A stretch of 36,809 nt of DNA, taken from positions 1-36,809 of the IMG/VR virus record IMGVR_UViG_3300025646_000148; one strand, written 5' to 3'. Below are positions 25,440 to 32,208 of the stretch, piece after piece. Numbering within the stretch: the stretch's first letter is position 1; every line of letters starts with the position of its first letter. The notes beneath the pieces are model-generated. The model did not search any database, was not told the DNA's origin, and saw nothing but the letters and a program-made list of their open reading frames with translations. This DNA is from a virus. Both the position numbers and the translations under genes were made by a program.

Positions 25440-25942
25440 TTTTTTGCTTGTGCTGCTTTCACCTCCGCATCTTGCTCTTCTGCAATAAATTCCAGCATCC
25501 TGGTTTGCATCTCACGGGTCATGGTCTTAGTGTCTTCGATAGACCAATCGTCAAGGCGCTGCCAATCATCACCGATCTTGCCTTCACCACGGCAACGCAT
25601 GAATGCCGTGATCAGCCTGGCATTGCCAAGCTCTGCAGAGCCACCAGAGGTGACCATGGAGAGAGTTTCTTCAGTGTATTCCGACAGAAGCTCAGCCTCA
25701 GAGAAGCCACCGCCACCCTGCAGCATTTCAAAGGCTTCATCCAGGGGGATATCCTTGGCCGCTGCAATCTTCTTTGCAAGCTGCACTGCCTTGATAGTGC
25801 TCTGGCTTTGAGACTTAGAAATCTCCTCTTGCTCAATGCTTTCAGCAACGAGCCAGCCACCATGGCGCTGCAAACGCAGCGTCGGAGTGAGTTCAAAGTA
25901 ACTGACTTCTTCAGATGCCAGTAGGAAGCTGTACTTGCTCAT
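25397..25942 (-). CDS. Tail assembly chaperone (G-like)
   Basis: This 181-residue protein starts MSKYSFLLASEEVSYFELTP. It is acidic and helical in the middle (AFEMLQGGGGFSEAELLSEY) and ends in a lysine-rich tail (AAQAKKSKRKARQEASPNE). Its size, its position just ahead of the tape measure, and the slippery A AAA AAA near its 3' end identify it as the lambda gpG counterpart. Most ribosomes should make this short form and a minority the fusion. It is not expected to remain in the virion. The start overlaps the upstream gene by 32 nt. Confidence 0.88.
   Translation of the reverse strand: MSKYSFLLASEEVSYFELTPTLRLQRHGGWLVAESIEQEEISKSQSQSTIKAVQLAKKIAAAKDIPLDEAFEMLQGGGGFSEAELLSEYTEETLSMVTSGGSAELGNARLITAFMRCRGEGKIGDDWQRLDDWSIEDTKTMTREMQTRMLEFIAEEQDAEVKAAQAKKSKRKARQEASPNE
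25407..25445 (-). promoter_or_regulatory. Programmed -1 frameshift site of the tail chaperone
   Basis: The slippery heptamer A AAA AAA (25439-25445, in frame as GCA AAA AAA) is followed after 11 nt by a perfect 8-bp hairpin (GGCGAGGC, 5-nt loop, GCCTCGCC; 25407-25427). A -1 shift moves into the frame that runs open to 24972. The zero frame ends at the TAG at 25397-25399. Confidence 0.8.
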
Positions 25943-26177
25943 AACTCAAAATTGCCAATGGCACATTAAACGCTTTGAGACGTTCGCCTTTTGTTCGCAC
26001 GTCTTCCGGCAGCTCAATCAAAAAAGAGTGTTGCTCGTTTGAGATTCTAATGGTCGTTTCCTGGAAAGATATCACGCACAAAATGCCGGCTTCCAGTGTT
26101 GGCCCGTCAACGCTGGCGTTAATTACATGAACCTCACCAGCATCGCTTTGTAAATAGTCAATGGGGCCGTCAACCAT
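25911..26177 (-). CDS. Small protein between tail completion and chaperone genes
   Basis: This 88-residue protein starts MVDGPIDYLQSDAGEVHVIN. It is mostly short strands (VHVINASVDGP, GILCVISFQETTIRIS) with no enzyme or membrane motif, and the family is not recognised. The ATG at 26177 is chosen; the frame extends five codons further up to a TTG at 26192, which would lengthen the overlap with the preceding gene. The end overlaps the chaperone start by 32 nt, implying coupled translation. It may be a small tail-tube or tail-terminator accessory. Confidence 0.75.
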   Translation of the reverse strand: MVDGPIDYLQSDAGEVHVINASVDGPTLEAGILCVISFQETTIRISNEQHSFLIELPEDVRTKGERLKAFNVPLAILSYEQVQLPTGI

Positions 26178-26622
26178 TAAGACTCTGATCAATGCGAGCC
26201 ATCAGTCTACCTTTGATCTCGCTACCTTCAAACAAGTATTCGGAAGCCAGTTCGTCTGTCCATCGACGTGGATAGCCACGGCTTGGGCCTTCTTTTGCTT
26301 CATGAACATACCAAGCATACTCTTGGTCACTGCTGTTTTTCGCGTCCCAGTGCCAATCAGCGCGGGCGACAGCAGTGTTTGCGGAATAATCGTAGGATCT
26401 CACCCCGCTCTCGTATAGTTCTTCTGTATCAAGGATGTCACGAGGATTTTTGGCGGGCGGTTTTTCTTTTCTGACCGTAATGCGATCAGCGTAGGGATAT
26501 TTCTCTTCAAATCGCTCCCTCCAATACTCCCCATTCACGTCATCCTCCGTCCATTGTTGGAAGGCGCTTAGTAGCGCCTTCTCCAATGCCTTTGCCCCAA
26601 CAATCCTGGCAGTGCCAGCCAT
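26170..26622 (-). CDS. Tail completion / head-tail joining protein (gp10-like candidate)
   Basis: This 150-residue protein has an N-terminal helix (ALEKALLSAFQQW), then RDILDTEELYESGVRSYDY and DQEYAWYVHEAKEGP, features of the HK97 gp10-like / lambda gpZ-type tail completion family. It probably caps the tail and docks to the head connector. The start at 26622 has the strong Shine-Dalgarno AAGGAGG. A 9-bp hairpin with a 4-nt loop (26560-26581) sits in the first codons and could tune expression. The family call is from pattern recognition. Confidence 0.8.
   Translation of the reverse strand: MAGTARIVGAKALEKALLSAFQQWTEDDVNGEYWRERFEEKYPYADRITVRKEKPPAKNPRDILDTEELYESGVRSYDYSANTAVARADWHWDAKNSSDQEYAWYVHEAKEGPSRGYPRRWTDELASEYLFEGSEIKGRLMARIDQSLNG
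26560..26581. repeat. 9-bp hairpin in the tail completion gene
   Basis: The arms GAAGGCGCT and AGCGCCTTC with a 4-nt loop lie near the 5' end of the 150-residue gene, about 14 codons after the start. Both strands can form it. A T-tract is absent. Confidence 0.7.
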
Positions 26623-26631
26623 GGCCCCTCC

Positions 26632-27042
26632 TTATTCGTAAGCAGTGGGTCGATATTGCACTGCGATTTCAATGTCGGGAATAATAAATCTTGCATATTG
26701 ATACTCCCTATCACTCGATGGAAATCCTTGCAACGTAGCGTCCGGGAAGTGCCGCAGAATCCTCGTCACCGCTTCGTCCATATTTTCACTAGATGGATCG
26801 TATTGCGACAGCACTACTTCCCATGCTTTGCGCATTTCCACCAACGCCATCAAAGGGCGACTGCGACGCACCGGGTATTGCTTAATAGATGCCTCTAATC
26901 CTTGCACTTTCCACCCCTTAGGTACACCACTTCTACCATCCACCCATAAAGCAGGTGCTGTAGAGCTATTTGGAAGCGTATAAGTGCCCAGCAAATCAGC
27001 CAATAATTGACTGATCGTGCTCCTAATTTCCAGGATGTTCAT
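26632..27042 (-). CDS. Tail terminator protein candidate
   Basis: This 136-residue protein has an N-terminal helix (LEIRSTISQLLADLLGTY), a central segment with QGLEASIKQYPVRRSRPL and strands MALVEMRKAWEVVLSQYD, then a C-terminal ARFIIPDIEIAVQYRP. The alternating helix-strand layout and size suit a lambda gpU-like tail terminator that stops tube growth. It follows the tail tube gene after a terminator-like hairpin and has no Shine-Dalgarno, so its level is likely low. The identity rests on position and style, not on a clear motif. Confidence 0.75.
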   Translation of the reverse strand: MNILEIRSTISQLLADLLGTYTLPNSSTAPALWVDGRSGVPKGWKVQGLEASIKQYPVRRSRPLMALVEMRKAWEVVLSQYDPSSENMDEAVTRILRHFPDATLQGFPSSDREYQYARFIIPDIEIAVQYRPTAYE

Positions 27043-27053
27043 ACTAATAAAAT

Positions 27054-27071
27054 AGCCCCCTTTCGGGGGCT
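27054..27071 (-). terminator. Terminator-like hairpin after the tail tube gene
   Basis: The 7-bp stem AGCCCCC / GGGGGCT with a GAAA-type tetraloop on the minus strand is followed by ATTTTATT. It lies 25 nt past the tail tube stop and 11 nt before the next start codon. Partial termination here would give more tube protein than terminator protein. Confidence 0.75.
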
Positions 27072-27096
27072 TGTGAGAACGTCGCTATCTTGAAGA

Positions 27097-27675
27097 TCAA
27101 GCGTTAGGAGTGGTGGGCAGGATTGCGCCGGAGATGGTGCAGCGACCAGTACCGTAAGTGCTGCGGCTCATCAGGTCGAAGGTGGTCTCAACGAGGTTAT
27201 CAGCAGGATAGCTCTCGTTGTAGTTCATCACAGTAGCAGCGAAGCAGGTGAGGTCATAAGTTTGACCGCCCAGGAATTTGAAAATCTCAACGTAGATTTC
27301 AAAGTCCTTCTCGGTGCGACCGCGCAGAATCACGTCCATCGCTTCATCAAAAGCAGTCTCGTCAATAGAGCTGCCGTCCAGATCCTTCTGGAAATAAGAA
27401 GTGATGGAAGCTTGGCAACGCTGGGTAACTTTTACGCTATCAGCAAAGCCACCGCCACCAAGCAGGTAGTATTCTTGCTCACCATCGTTAAACGAAACGG
27501 TGGCATTGGTGACGCCGCCCAGGTAGTACATATTGGCAGGAACGCCAGATGTGGGGCGGGAAAGAACGCCAGCAGAGGCGGGAGTGATGACAGGACGAGT
27601 GGCGCCAGACAGGGCACCCACATACACGATGGTGTCCTGACTCTTAATGATCTGAGTGGGATGTTGAATGGCCAT
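27097..27675 (-). CDS. Major tail tube protein
   Basis: This 192-residue protein is the likely building block of the tail tube. The core has NMYYLGGVTNATVSFNDGEQ, EYYLLGGGGFADSVKVTQRC and the late strand NLVETTFDLMSRSTYGTGRC, a beta-barrel pattern consistent with siphoviral tail tube proteins. The cysteine and glycine content is modest. It sits at the head-tail junction of the operon, and a terminator-like hairpin follows it directly. This fits a protein needed in many copies. Confidence 0.87.
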   Translation of the reverse strand: MAIQHPTQIIKSQDTIVYVGALSGATRPVITPASAGVLSRPTSGVPANMYYLGGVTNATVSFNDGEQEYYLLGGGGFADSVKVTQRCQASITSYFQKDLDGSSIDETAFDEAMDVILRGRTEKDFEIYVEIFKFLGGQTYDLTCFAATVMNYNESYPADNLVETTFDLMSRSTYGTGRCTISGAILPTTPNA

Positions 27676-27698
27676 TGAAACAATGCGAAGGAGCGTGA

Positions 27699-28088
27699 TT
27701 AACGATTAAGGACACTTCCTGCTCCCACAACTCTAAAGTAGCCGTGGATAGGTGTGCCCAAAAACTGACGGTAGTGGTCAGTCATTTCGGTCGTAGGGAG
27801 CAGTTCAAAACGCCCCTCCTGATTTTCAATAGTGGCCTTGGCCACGCTTCCAGGGGGCACTCCCGAAAATGCTAATGGGCTAACAAGACGACCTTTCATG
27901 TAGATGGCAGTCTCGTCAACCCCAGGCCGCTGATCGTACCGAGGATCCCTACTCTGCTTCAATGTGGCGTAGTACGTGACATCTCCAGTGAGTTCCACGT
28001 AATTGCCAGTGGCCGAGTCTGTTGCATATCCACTCGCCACAGCGAACACCAGGGTGGTATTAGCAAGTGGCGGAGCTGGATTAGTCAT
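27699..28088 (-). CDS. Head closure protein candidate
   Basis: This 129-residue protein lies between the DUF4054 connector and the tail tube gene, the position of a head completion or closure protein (SPP1 gp16-like). It is strand-rich (TTLVFAVASGYATDS, VTYYATLKQSRDP) with an IYMKGRLVSPLAF segment, and ends IHGYFRVVGAGSVLNR. The start overlaps the upstream stop by 1 nt (TGATG). The role is inferred from position. The family is not recognised by sequence. Confidence 0.75.
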   Translation of the reverse strand: MTNPAPPLANTTLVFAVASGYATDSATGNYVELTGDVTYYATLKQSRDPRYDQRPGVDETAIYMKGRLVSPLAFSGVPPGSVAKATIENQEGRFELLPTTEMTDHYRQFLGTPIHGYFRVVGAGSVLNR

Positions 28089-28399
28089 CAGACAACAAAA
28101 CCAAGCAGAGAAGATGATGCCGCTTCAGTGAGACGCTTAAACTCCTGGCCATACATAGTGGCATCCAGTCCATTGCCGTACACTTTGCCATCTGTGGCAC
28201 CAATCATGGCGCCCATTTGGGTGAGTTGAACAGCAATGATGTGAGCAGCGAGAAAGCGTACAGCTCGATCAGTCTGATTTCCAAAGATGTCAGATGACAC
28301 GTCTGCAGATGCACTTTCAATAGCGCCATTCACAATCCCCGATGGATGAGGACTGAATTCAGGGAAACGCTCAAGGAATCCAGAGTAAGTGACTGTCAT
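28088..28399 (-). CDS. Head-tail connector, DUF4054 family
   Basis: This 103-residue protein begins with the family pattern SGFLERFPEFSPHPSG, then VNGAIESASADVS and the IFGNQTDRAVRFLAAHIIAV helix. DUF4054 proteins are placed at the portal as an adaptor ring between head and tail. The length is normal for such adaptors. The start overlaps the upstream stop by 4 nt (ATGA). Confidence 0.87.
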   Translation of the reverse strand: MTVTYSGFLERFPEFSPHPSGIVNGAIESASADVSSDIFGNQTDRAVRFLAAHIIAVQLTQMGAMIGATDGKVYGNGLDATMYGQEFKRLTEAASSSLLGFVV

Positions 28400-28782
28400 G
28401 CCTTTCCTGTGCGAATGGCTTCAAGGCGACGGTTAATCGCGTTGCGTACCCTCACGCGACCTTCAATCTTCTTCCAATCCCCGAGTTTGTCCTCATCGTG
28501 GAGAAGTTCGATGGCCTGGATGGCCTGACTAAGAGGAAGTTGTGAAAGATTCTCGGCGGACTTGGGAATGGTCTCAATCTCCACCCGCTCCTTCATTTCC
28601 TCGATGGCCCCAATACGAAGAAGACTCTGAACCGTAGGATTCAATTTCGCTTCTTCCCATTGTTCATCAGGAATTTCCTGATTAAGGCCGGGAGCGAGGC
28701 TAATCATGCCTCGCTTTGTAATCACTCCGAAACTGGCCTCTCGCGGCGGATTCTCAAGTTCAGGGCGGTAAGCAATAAGCAT
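28396..28782 (-). CDS. Small head protein with FluMu-like N-terminal segment
   Basis: This 128-residue protein contains GLNQEIPDEQWEEAKLNPTV followed by LLRIGAIEEM, which resembles the Mu-like prophage FluMu N-terminal domain. The C-terminal half is helical and charged (LSQAIQAIELLHDEDKL, VRVRNAINRRLEAIRTG). It sits between the major capsid gene and the DUF4054 connector, a common place for small head-assembly proteins. The function is unknown. No Shine-Dalgarno is visible. Confidence 0.78.
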   Translation of the reverse strand: MLIAYRPELENPPREASFGVITKRGMISLAPGLNQEIPDEQWEEAKLNPTVQSLLRIGAIEEMKERVEIETIPKSAENLSQLPLSQAIQAIELLHDEDKLGDWKKIEGRVRVRNAINRRLEAIRTGKA

Positions 28783-28850
28783 TGTGTGTTCAAAAAGAAC
28801 TGCAAATTAGCTTAACCACCCTTTTCTTGACGAACTACCTAGGGGCTTCC

Positions 28851-29765
28851 TCAGGGAGCCTGAACGTAGATGACGCTCTTGGGATAGTACAGAGCGACAC
28901 CACCCACGCGAGCATGGGCGGGAACGATGAACTCAAGGCCACGCTGTTGGGGCGGGAAGAGTTCTAGGGGCTGAGGAATGTGCAGTTGCACTTTGCCGGG
29001 ATCACGCTTGTAGATGACCATCCGGTTTTTGGTCAGGCTGCTCTTGTCAGCATCGAGCTGGTTAATAGGCTCAACGTTACGGATGAAGGGGTTGGTGCGC
29101 AGGAAGTACTCCAGCACAGTCACATCCGAAGAGTCAGAATTACGGGTGGTAGAAACCACGTTGTAATCTTCCCAAGCCATCAGGATGGTGTCGGGCTGCT
29201 CCTTCATGTTGGAGCCATTGATAATGGCAGTAACACCCTGGTTCAGCAGCTCCAGCATGTCTTGAGCAGTGGTGCCAGTGGCGGTAGCGCCAGTGAACCA
29301 CTTGTCAGCAGCCAGCACGTCAACAGTCGAGTTGTTGAAGAAACCAGCCAGGCCCACCGAAGCCTCACCGAACAGGGCAACGCTCTCCACTTTCTCTTCG
29401 TAAGCGCGACGCACGGCGGCGGCACGACGCTGCTCAAGAGCCACGTTGGCCATTTGAGCGGCACGCAGTTCCTGCACGGTATAACCGAAGGAACCACCGA
29501 AGGAGCGGATGTTGAGGCTCTTCTCGATTTGGCTCACATCAGCACGCGGCAGATCATCTGCAGCGTCAGAGATGAGCTTAAAGTCACCGGTCGCATCCAT
29601 GATGCGATAGGTGAAGGTTTGTGCGCCAGGGCCAGCTTCGCTGGTTACGGGCAGGATTGTGGGGTATTTGATGTCGGCATATTCGACTTCAAACACTTGA
29701 GGGCGGATGTACTCAAGCTGGCGCTCAAGAAACAGACCCGCTTCATCCATACGAAATTCGCTCAT
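28851..29765 (-). CDS. Major capsid protein, DUF2184 family
   Basis: This 304-residue protein forms the icosahedral shell (HK97 fold). DUF2184 landmarks are RPQVFEVEYADIKYPTILPV at about residues 21-40, YRIMDATGDFKLISDAADD, then SFGGSFGYTVQELRAAQM and VALFGEASVGLAGFFNNS. The C-terminal part has FIVPAHARVGGVALYYPKS. The start at 29765 has a perfect AGGAGG Shine-Dalgarno 6 nt upstream, the strongest ribosome site noted here, as expected for the most abundant virion protein. There is no long N-terminal delta domain, in line with the separate protease/scaffold gene. Confidence 0.95.
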   Translation of the reverse strand: MSEFRMDEAGLFLERQLEYIRPQVFEVEYADIKYPTILPVTSEAGPGAQTFTYRIMDATGDFKLISDAADDLPRADVSQIEKSLNIRSFGGSFGYTVQELRAAQMANVALEQRRAAAVRRAYEEKVESVALFGEASVGLAGFFNNSTVDVLAADKWFTGATATGTTAQDMLELLNQGVTAIINGSNMKEQPDTILMAWEDYNVVSTTRNSDSSDVTVLEYFLRTNPFIRNVEPINQLDADKSSLTKNRMVIYKRDPGKVQLHIPQPLELFPPQQRGLEFIVPAHARVGGVALYYPKSVIYVQAP

Positions 29766-29777
29766 GGTGTCCTCCTA

Positions 29778-30347
29778 TCAGGAATCAGCGTCAAGGGTGA
29801 AGCTGGGGCCATTCAGCTCCAGCAGGGCGATGCCAGCGCCAGTAGTCTTGGACACCCAACGGGCACCGCCAAGACGGCGAGTTTTGCCGCTCACATAAGC
29901 GTGTGAGAAGCGGCCAGGATGTGCGCCAGCGGTAGTACCAGTATGAGTGGCGTAGTACACGCGCACAGGCGAAGTGAGATCAACAGCGCCGGTCACATAA
30001 ACGGCAACCACGCCCTTGTTCATCACATTCAGAGCCTGCTTGTCAGAGGCAGCGGGACGATTGTTTGCATCGAGAGCTTTCTCTTCGATGTAGGTGAGAG
30101 CGTTAACGCCCACCACAGTGTCGCCAGTGGCAGCCACAGTCTTAGCGGAGTTGCCCACGGTGCCAGCAGTGTTAACCACCAGTAGGTCACCAAAAGCAAC
30201 GCCAGCGCCAGTCTCGTTAACGAAAGTGGCAACATTGTTGTCTGCAATGTCAGCAAACTGACCCTCAAGAGCGGCAGTCAGTTCCAGCTCGTAGCTGGAC
30301 TGCACGCCACCCGCAGCGCCAGGAGTGGAAGTAAAAGTTACGGCCAT
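29778..30347 (-). CDS. Structural cement / capsid decoration protein
   Basis: This 189-residue protein lies between the scaffold and the capsid genes. It is beta-rich with GVAFGDLLVVNTAGTVGNS, VVGVNALTYIEEKAL, KGVVAVYVTGAVDLTSPVRV and a C-terminal GAGIALLELNG. I recognise this pattern from phage structural cement proteins that sit on the capsid surface and stabilise the shell. It would be one of the exposed proteins that the upstream sugar-modification cassette could target. The family call is from pattern only. Confidence 0.83.
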   Translation of the reverse strand: MAVTFTSTPGAAGGVQSSYELELTAALEGQFADIADNNVATFVNETGAGVAFGDLLVVNTAGTVGNSAKTVAATGDTVVGVNALTYIEEKALDANNRPAASDKQALNVMNKGVVAVYVTGAVDLTSPVRVYYATHTGTTAGAHPGRFSHAYVSGKTRRLGGARWVSKTTGAGIALLELNGPSFTLDADS

Positions 30348-30350
30348 GGA

Positions 30351-30971
30351 TTACTTAGCCTCCTTAGAAATGGAGAGAGGGGACTTCCAGGCATTCTGCA
30401 GCTTCTCCATATAGGAAGAAGGAGCAGAAGCAGGGGTGGCAATCGAAGCCACTGCCTTACGCAGATCCTCAGTGGAATCGGCGCGGTTGGCAGCGTCTTC
30501 AGAGATGGTGTCAAACATTGCCAGAACGTAGTCGTCGGAACGCTCGTCCAGGGCAACAGAATCGCCGCGAACTGCCTTGATGGAATCAACCATCACTTCG
30601 CGGTCGCTCTTGCCGCTGAATTCATAAGCGGCATCTAGTACGGGCTTAGCCTTGGAGATGAGGGCCAGGCGCTCTTCAACGATGGAATCAACGTTGATTT
30701 GTTTGGCCTCTTCCAGTTCAGCCTTCAGGGAGTCAACTTGCTCGGCCAGAGCATCGGCCCGCCCTTCAGCGGAATCCATTTTGCCCTTCATTTCCTCAGC
30801 CATGGCGTCCATTTCGGACTTCATGGAATCAGCAGCGGCCTGCAGCTCGTCGTACTTCTTCTTCATGTCCTCATAGGACATCTTGGCGTCTTCTCGTTCT
30901 TTGGTGATCGCCAGAGCAACGCTCTCGCTCACCTCAAACTCAGCGCCGTCAAAATTGACTTTTGCGCTCAT
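30351..30971 (-). CDS. Nested in-frame scaffold protein (predicted)
   Basis: A second start (ATG at 30971, beginning MSAKVNFDGAEFEVSESVAL) in the protease/scaffold gene is preceded by a Shine-Dalgarno-like GAGGA. It would yield the scaffold domain alone (206 residues, mostly coiled coil). Lambda Nu3 and similar phage scaffolds are made in the same way. The existence of the separate product is inferred from the ribosome site and the domain boundary. Confidence 0.55.
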   Translation of the reverse strand: MSAKVNFDGAEFEVSESVALAITKEREDAKMSYEDMKKKYDELQAAADSMKSEMDAMAEEMKGKMDSAEGRADALAEQVDSLKAELEEAKQINVDSIVEERLALISKAKPVLDAAYEFSGKSDREVMVDSIKAVRGDSVALDERSDDYVLAMFDTISEDAANRADSTEDLRKAVASIATPASAPSSYMEKLQNAWKSPLSISKEAK

Positions 30972-31547
30972 GGTTTGGTTTTCCTCAGTGGAAATTAGAG
31001 ATGGATCAGCGGCATCTAGACGATCCAAATGCAGCCTCACCTGCGGGCCAGCTCGGCCTCGGCGAACGATAGCAACGTGATTACCACTGATCTCCTTTTG
31101 GATACCGTCGTAATGCTCACCGTTATCGGTAACGCCAGGCGTCGGATCATAATTGACCCTATAGCCAGCGCTCACTTCACGAACATCGCCGCGCATCACC
31201 CTATCAATAGTTTCGCGGTCAGTCACGGTCATGACGGCTTTAACAAAGCCATTGTCATAAACGATTTCCGAACCAGTAAAACCGATTTGGTAATCCTTGG
31301 TGTTTTCGCTGTCCAAAAGAACAGGAGGATGTTCCATCGTGATTGCCTTCCCCGCAAATGAGGCAAGGCTTTCTGGAGACGCCACTTCAGTCTCAGGACG
31401 GAATTCCTTCCTGATAGAACCGTCAGCATCGGTGTAATGCTGAATGCCAGTACGAGCAATTGAAGCCCACACCCGAAGATAACCTTCAGGTGTCATTTCA
31501 TATTTCTCGATAGGAGAAACGTCGTACCGACAAGATGTGGTGCTCAT
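30351..31547 (-). CDS. Prohead protease fused to scaffold (DUF2213)
   Basis: This 398-residue protein combines an N-terminal protease (about residues 1-180) with a C-terminal scaffold (193-398). Likely catalytic residues are His73 (MEHPP), Ser126 (EVSAGYRVN) and His157 (GNHVAIVRRG); which of them act is inference. The scaffold part is a long charged coiled coil (MKKKYDELQAAADSMKSEMD and following heptads). Met193 (ATG at 30971) is preceded by GAGGA, about 10 nt upstream, so a separate scaffold of 206 residues can be made, as in lambda C/Nu3. It is the first minus-strand gene after the divergent regulator. Confidence 0.9.
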   Translation of the reverse strand: MSTTSCRYDVSPIEKYEMTPEGYLRVWASIARTGIQHYTDADGSIRKEFRPETEVASPESLASFAGKAITMEHPPVLLDSENTKDYQIGFTGSEIVYDNGFVKAVMTVTDRETIDRVMRGDVREVSAGYRVNYDPTPGVTDNGEHYDGIQKEISGNHVAIVRRGRAGPQVRLHLDRLDAADPSLISTEENQTMSAKVNFDGAEFEVSESVALAITKEREDAKMSYEDMKKKYDELQAAADSMKSEMDAMAEEMKGKMDSAEGRADALAEQVDSLKAELEEAKQINVDSIVEERLALISKAKPVLDAAYEFSGKSDREVMVDSIKAVRGDSVALDERSDDYVLAMFDTISEDAANRADSTEDLRKAVASIATPASAPSSYMEKLQNAWKSPLSISKEAK

Positions 31548-31572
31548 ACATATACTGTAAGGGCTTCAATTC

Positions 31573-31598
31573 AATAGTATAGTAGTAACTATGCTATT
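31573..31598. promoter_or_regulatory. Inverted repeat, likely operator for the XRE regulator
   Basis: An 11-bp inverted repeat with one mismatch (AATAGTATAGT, 4-nt spacer, ACTATGCTATT) lies in the 60-bp gap between the divergent regulator and the protease/scaffold gene. Possible -10 elements overlap it: TATAGT (31578-31583, plus) and TATACT (31576-31581, minus). No good -35 element is seen on either strand. An HTH dimer site that controls one or both genes is the simple reading. Confidence 0.6.
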
Positions 31599-31607
31599 CT
31601 GCATGAA

Positions 31608-31898
31608 ATGACGCAAAAAAGGCTAACGGCCCGTAAAGTAAAAAGCCCGCAAAGTTCCCTCTCGGAAGCCAAGATTCTCATTGGTTCCCGAGTGCGGGAA
31701 GCTCGCCTTGGCTGCGGACTTTCGCAGCGAGCCCTAGCAGAAATTCTTTACTGCGATCAAGCAACAGTGTCCCGTATTGAAAACGGCATCCTCGCGCCAG
31801 ACATCGCTCAAATCAAAGTAATGAGTGGCGTGTTTCAACTCAGCGTGCTGTGGTTAATGGGCTACCCATCATTCGTAGTCCACGCCACACAAGATTAA
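31608..31898 (+). CDS. XRE-family transcriptional regulator
   Basis: This 96-residue protein is the only plus-strand gene in the window. Residues about 26-80 form an XRE / HTH_3 domain: IGSRVREARLGCGLSQRALA, then a CDQATVSRIENG recognition segment, and LQFSV-like residues (FQLSVLWLMGY) at the end. The first 20 residues are basic and probably disordered. An inverted repeat lies 10 bp upstream. The gene converges on the small acidic protein gene and overlaps its stop by 4 nt. It probably regulates itself and possibly the divergent head genes. No Shine-Dalgarno is visible. Confidence 0.85.
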   Translation: MTQKRLTARKVKSPQSSLSEAKILIGSRVREARLGCGLSQRALAEILYCDQATVSRIENGILAPDIAQIKVMSGVFQLSVLWLMGYPSFVVHATQD

Positions 31899-32206
31899 TC
31901 TTCGTCGTCCTCGTCTTCGTCATCACGAATCGAAGCAAGCTGTTCCTCAATGCCTTCCATGATGTAGGCCTTAGCCATAGCAACTGCCTCAAAAATCAAA
32001 AACTTGGCAGGTTCAAATTGCGAGTCGGGCATTTCATACACGCTTTGTATGTATTCATGCGTCTCCTCCAGGCGCCCATTCTTAAACACCTGCTTCTCAA
32101 CAAGCTCCCACCGAGAAGTATTTCGATGGGCGTTGCGCGACAGAATCTGCAGCGCTTGCATCACACTGATGCCATCCTCTTCGCGCACAGTCCTAGTCTC
32201 TTCCAT
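31895..32206 (-). CDS. Small acidic protein of unknown function
   Basis: This 103-residue protein has a mixed helical body (SVMQALQILSRNAHRNTSRW, AKFLIFEAVAMAKAYIMEG) and a C-terminal run of acidic residues (DDEDEDDED). The family is not recognised. It is the last gene before the divergent regulator, and the gene ends tail to tail with a 4-nt overlap. The start is 2 nt after the preceding stop. The acidic tail could bind a basic partner or mimic nucleic acid, but this is speculation. Confidence 0.72.
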   Translation of the reverse strand: MEETRTVREEDGISVMQALQILSRNAHRNTSRWELVEKQVFKNGRLEETHEYIQSVYEMPDSQFEPAKFLIFEAVAMAKAYIMEGIEEQLASIRDDEDEDDED

Positions 32207-32208
32207 CG

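Noticed and set aside
25385-25924. Plus-strand ORF of 179 residues opposite the chaperone gene
   Set aside because: The opposite strand has a clear chaperone frame with a frameshift signal. The plus frame shows no motif and no ribosome site.
28826-28856. Hairpin just after the major capsid stop as a terminator
   Set aside because: The stem has a mismatch and no T-tract follows, so it is weak compared with the three hairpins that were called.
28980-29906. Plus-strand ORF of 308 residues opposite the capsid and cement genes
   Set aside because: It lies entirely antisense to two well-recognised genes, has no family pattern and no ribosome site. Low-stop antisense frames are common opposite biased coding sequence.
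31548-31607. Full sigma-70 promoters for the divergent pair
   Set aside because: Only -10-like hexamers were found. No -35 element at 16-18 bp was acceptable, so promoters are mentioned only as possible.
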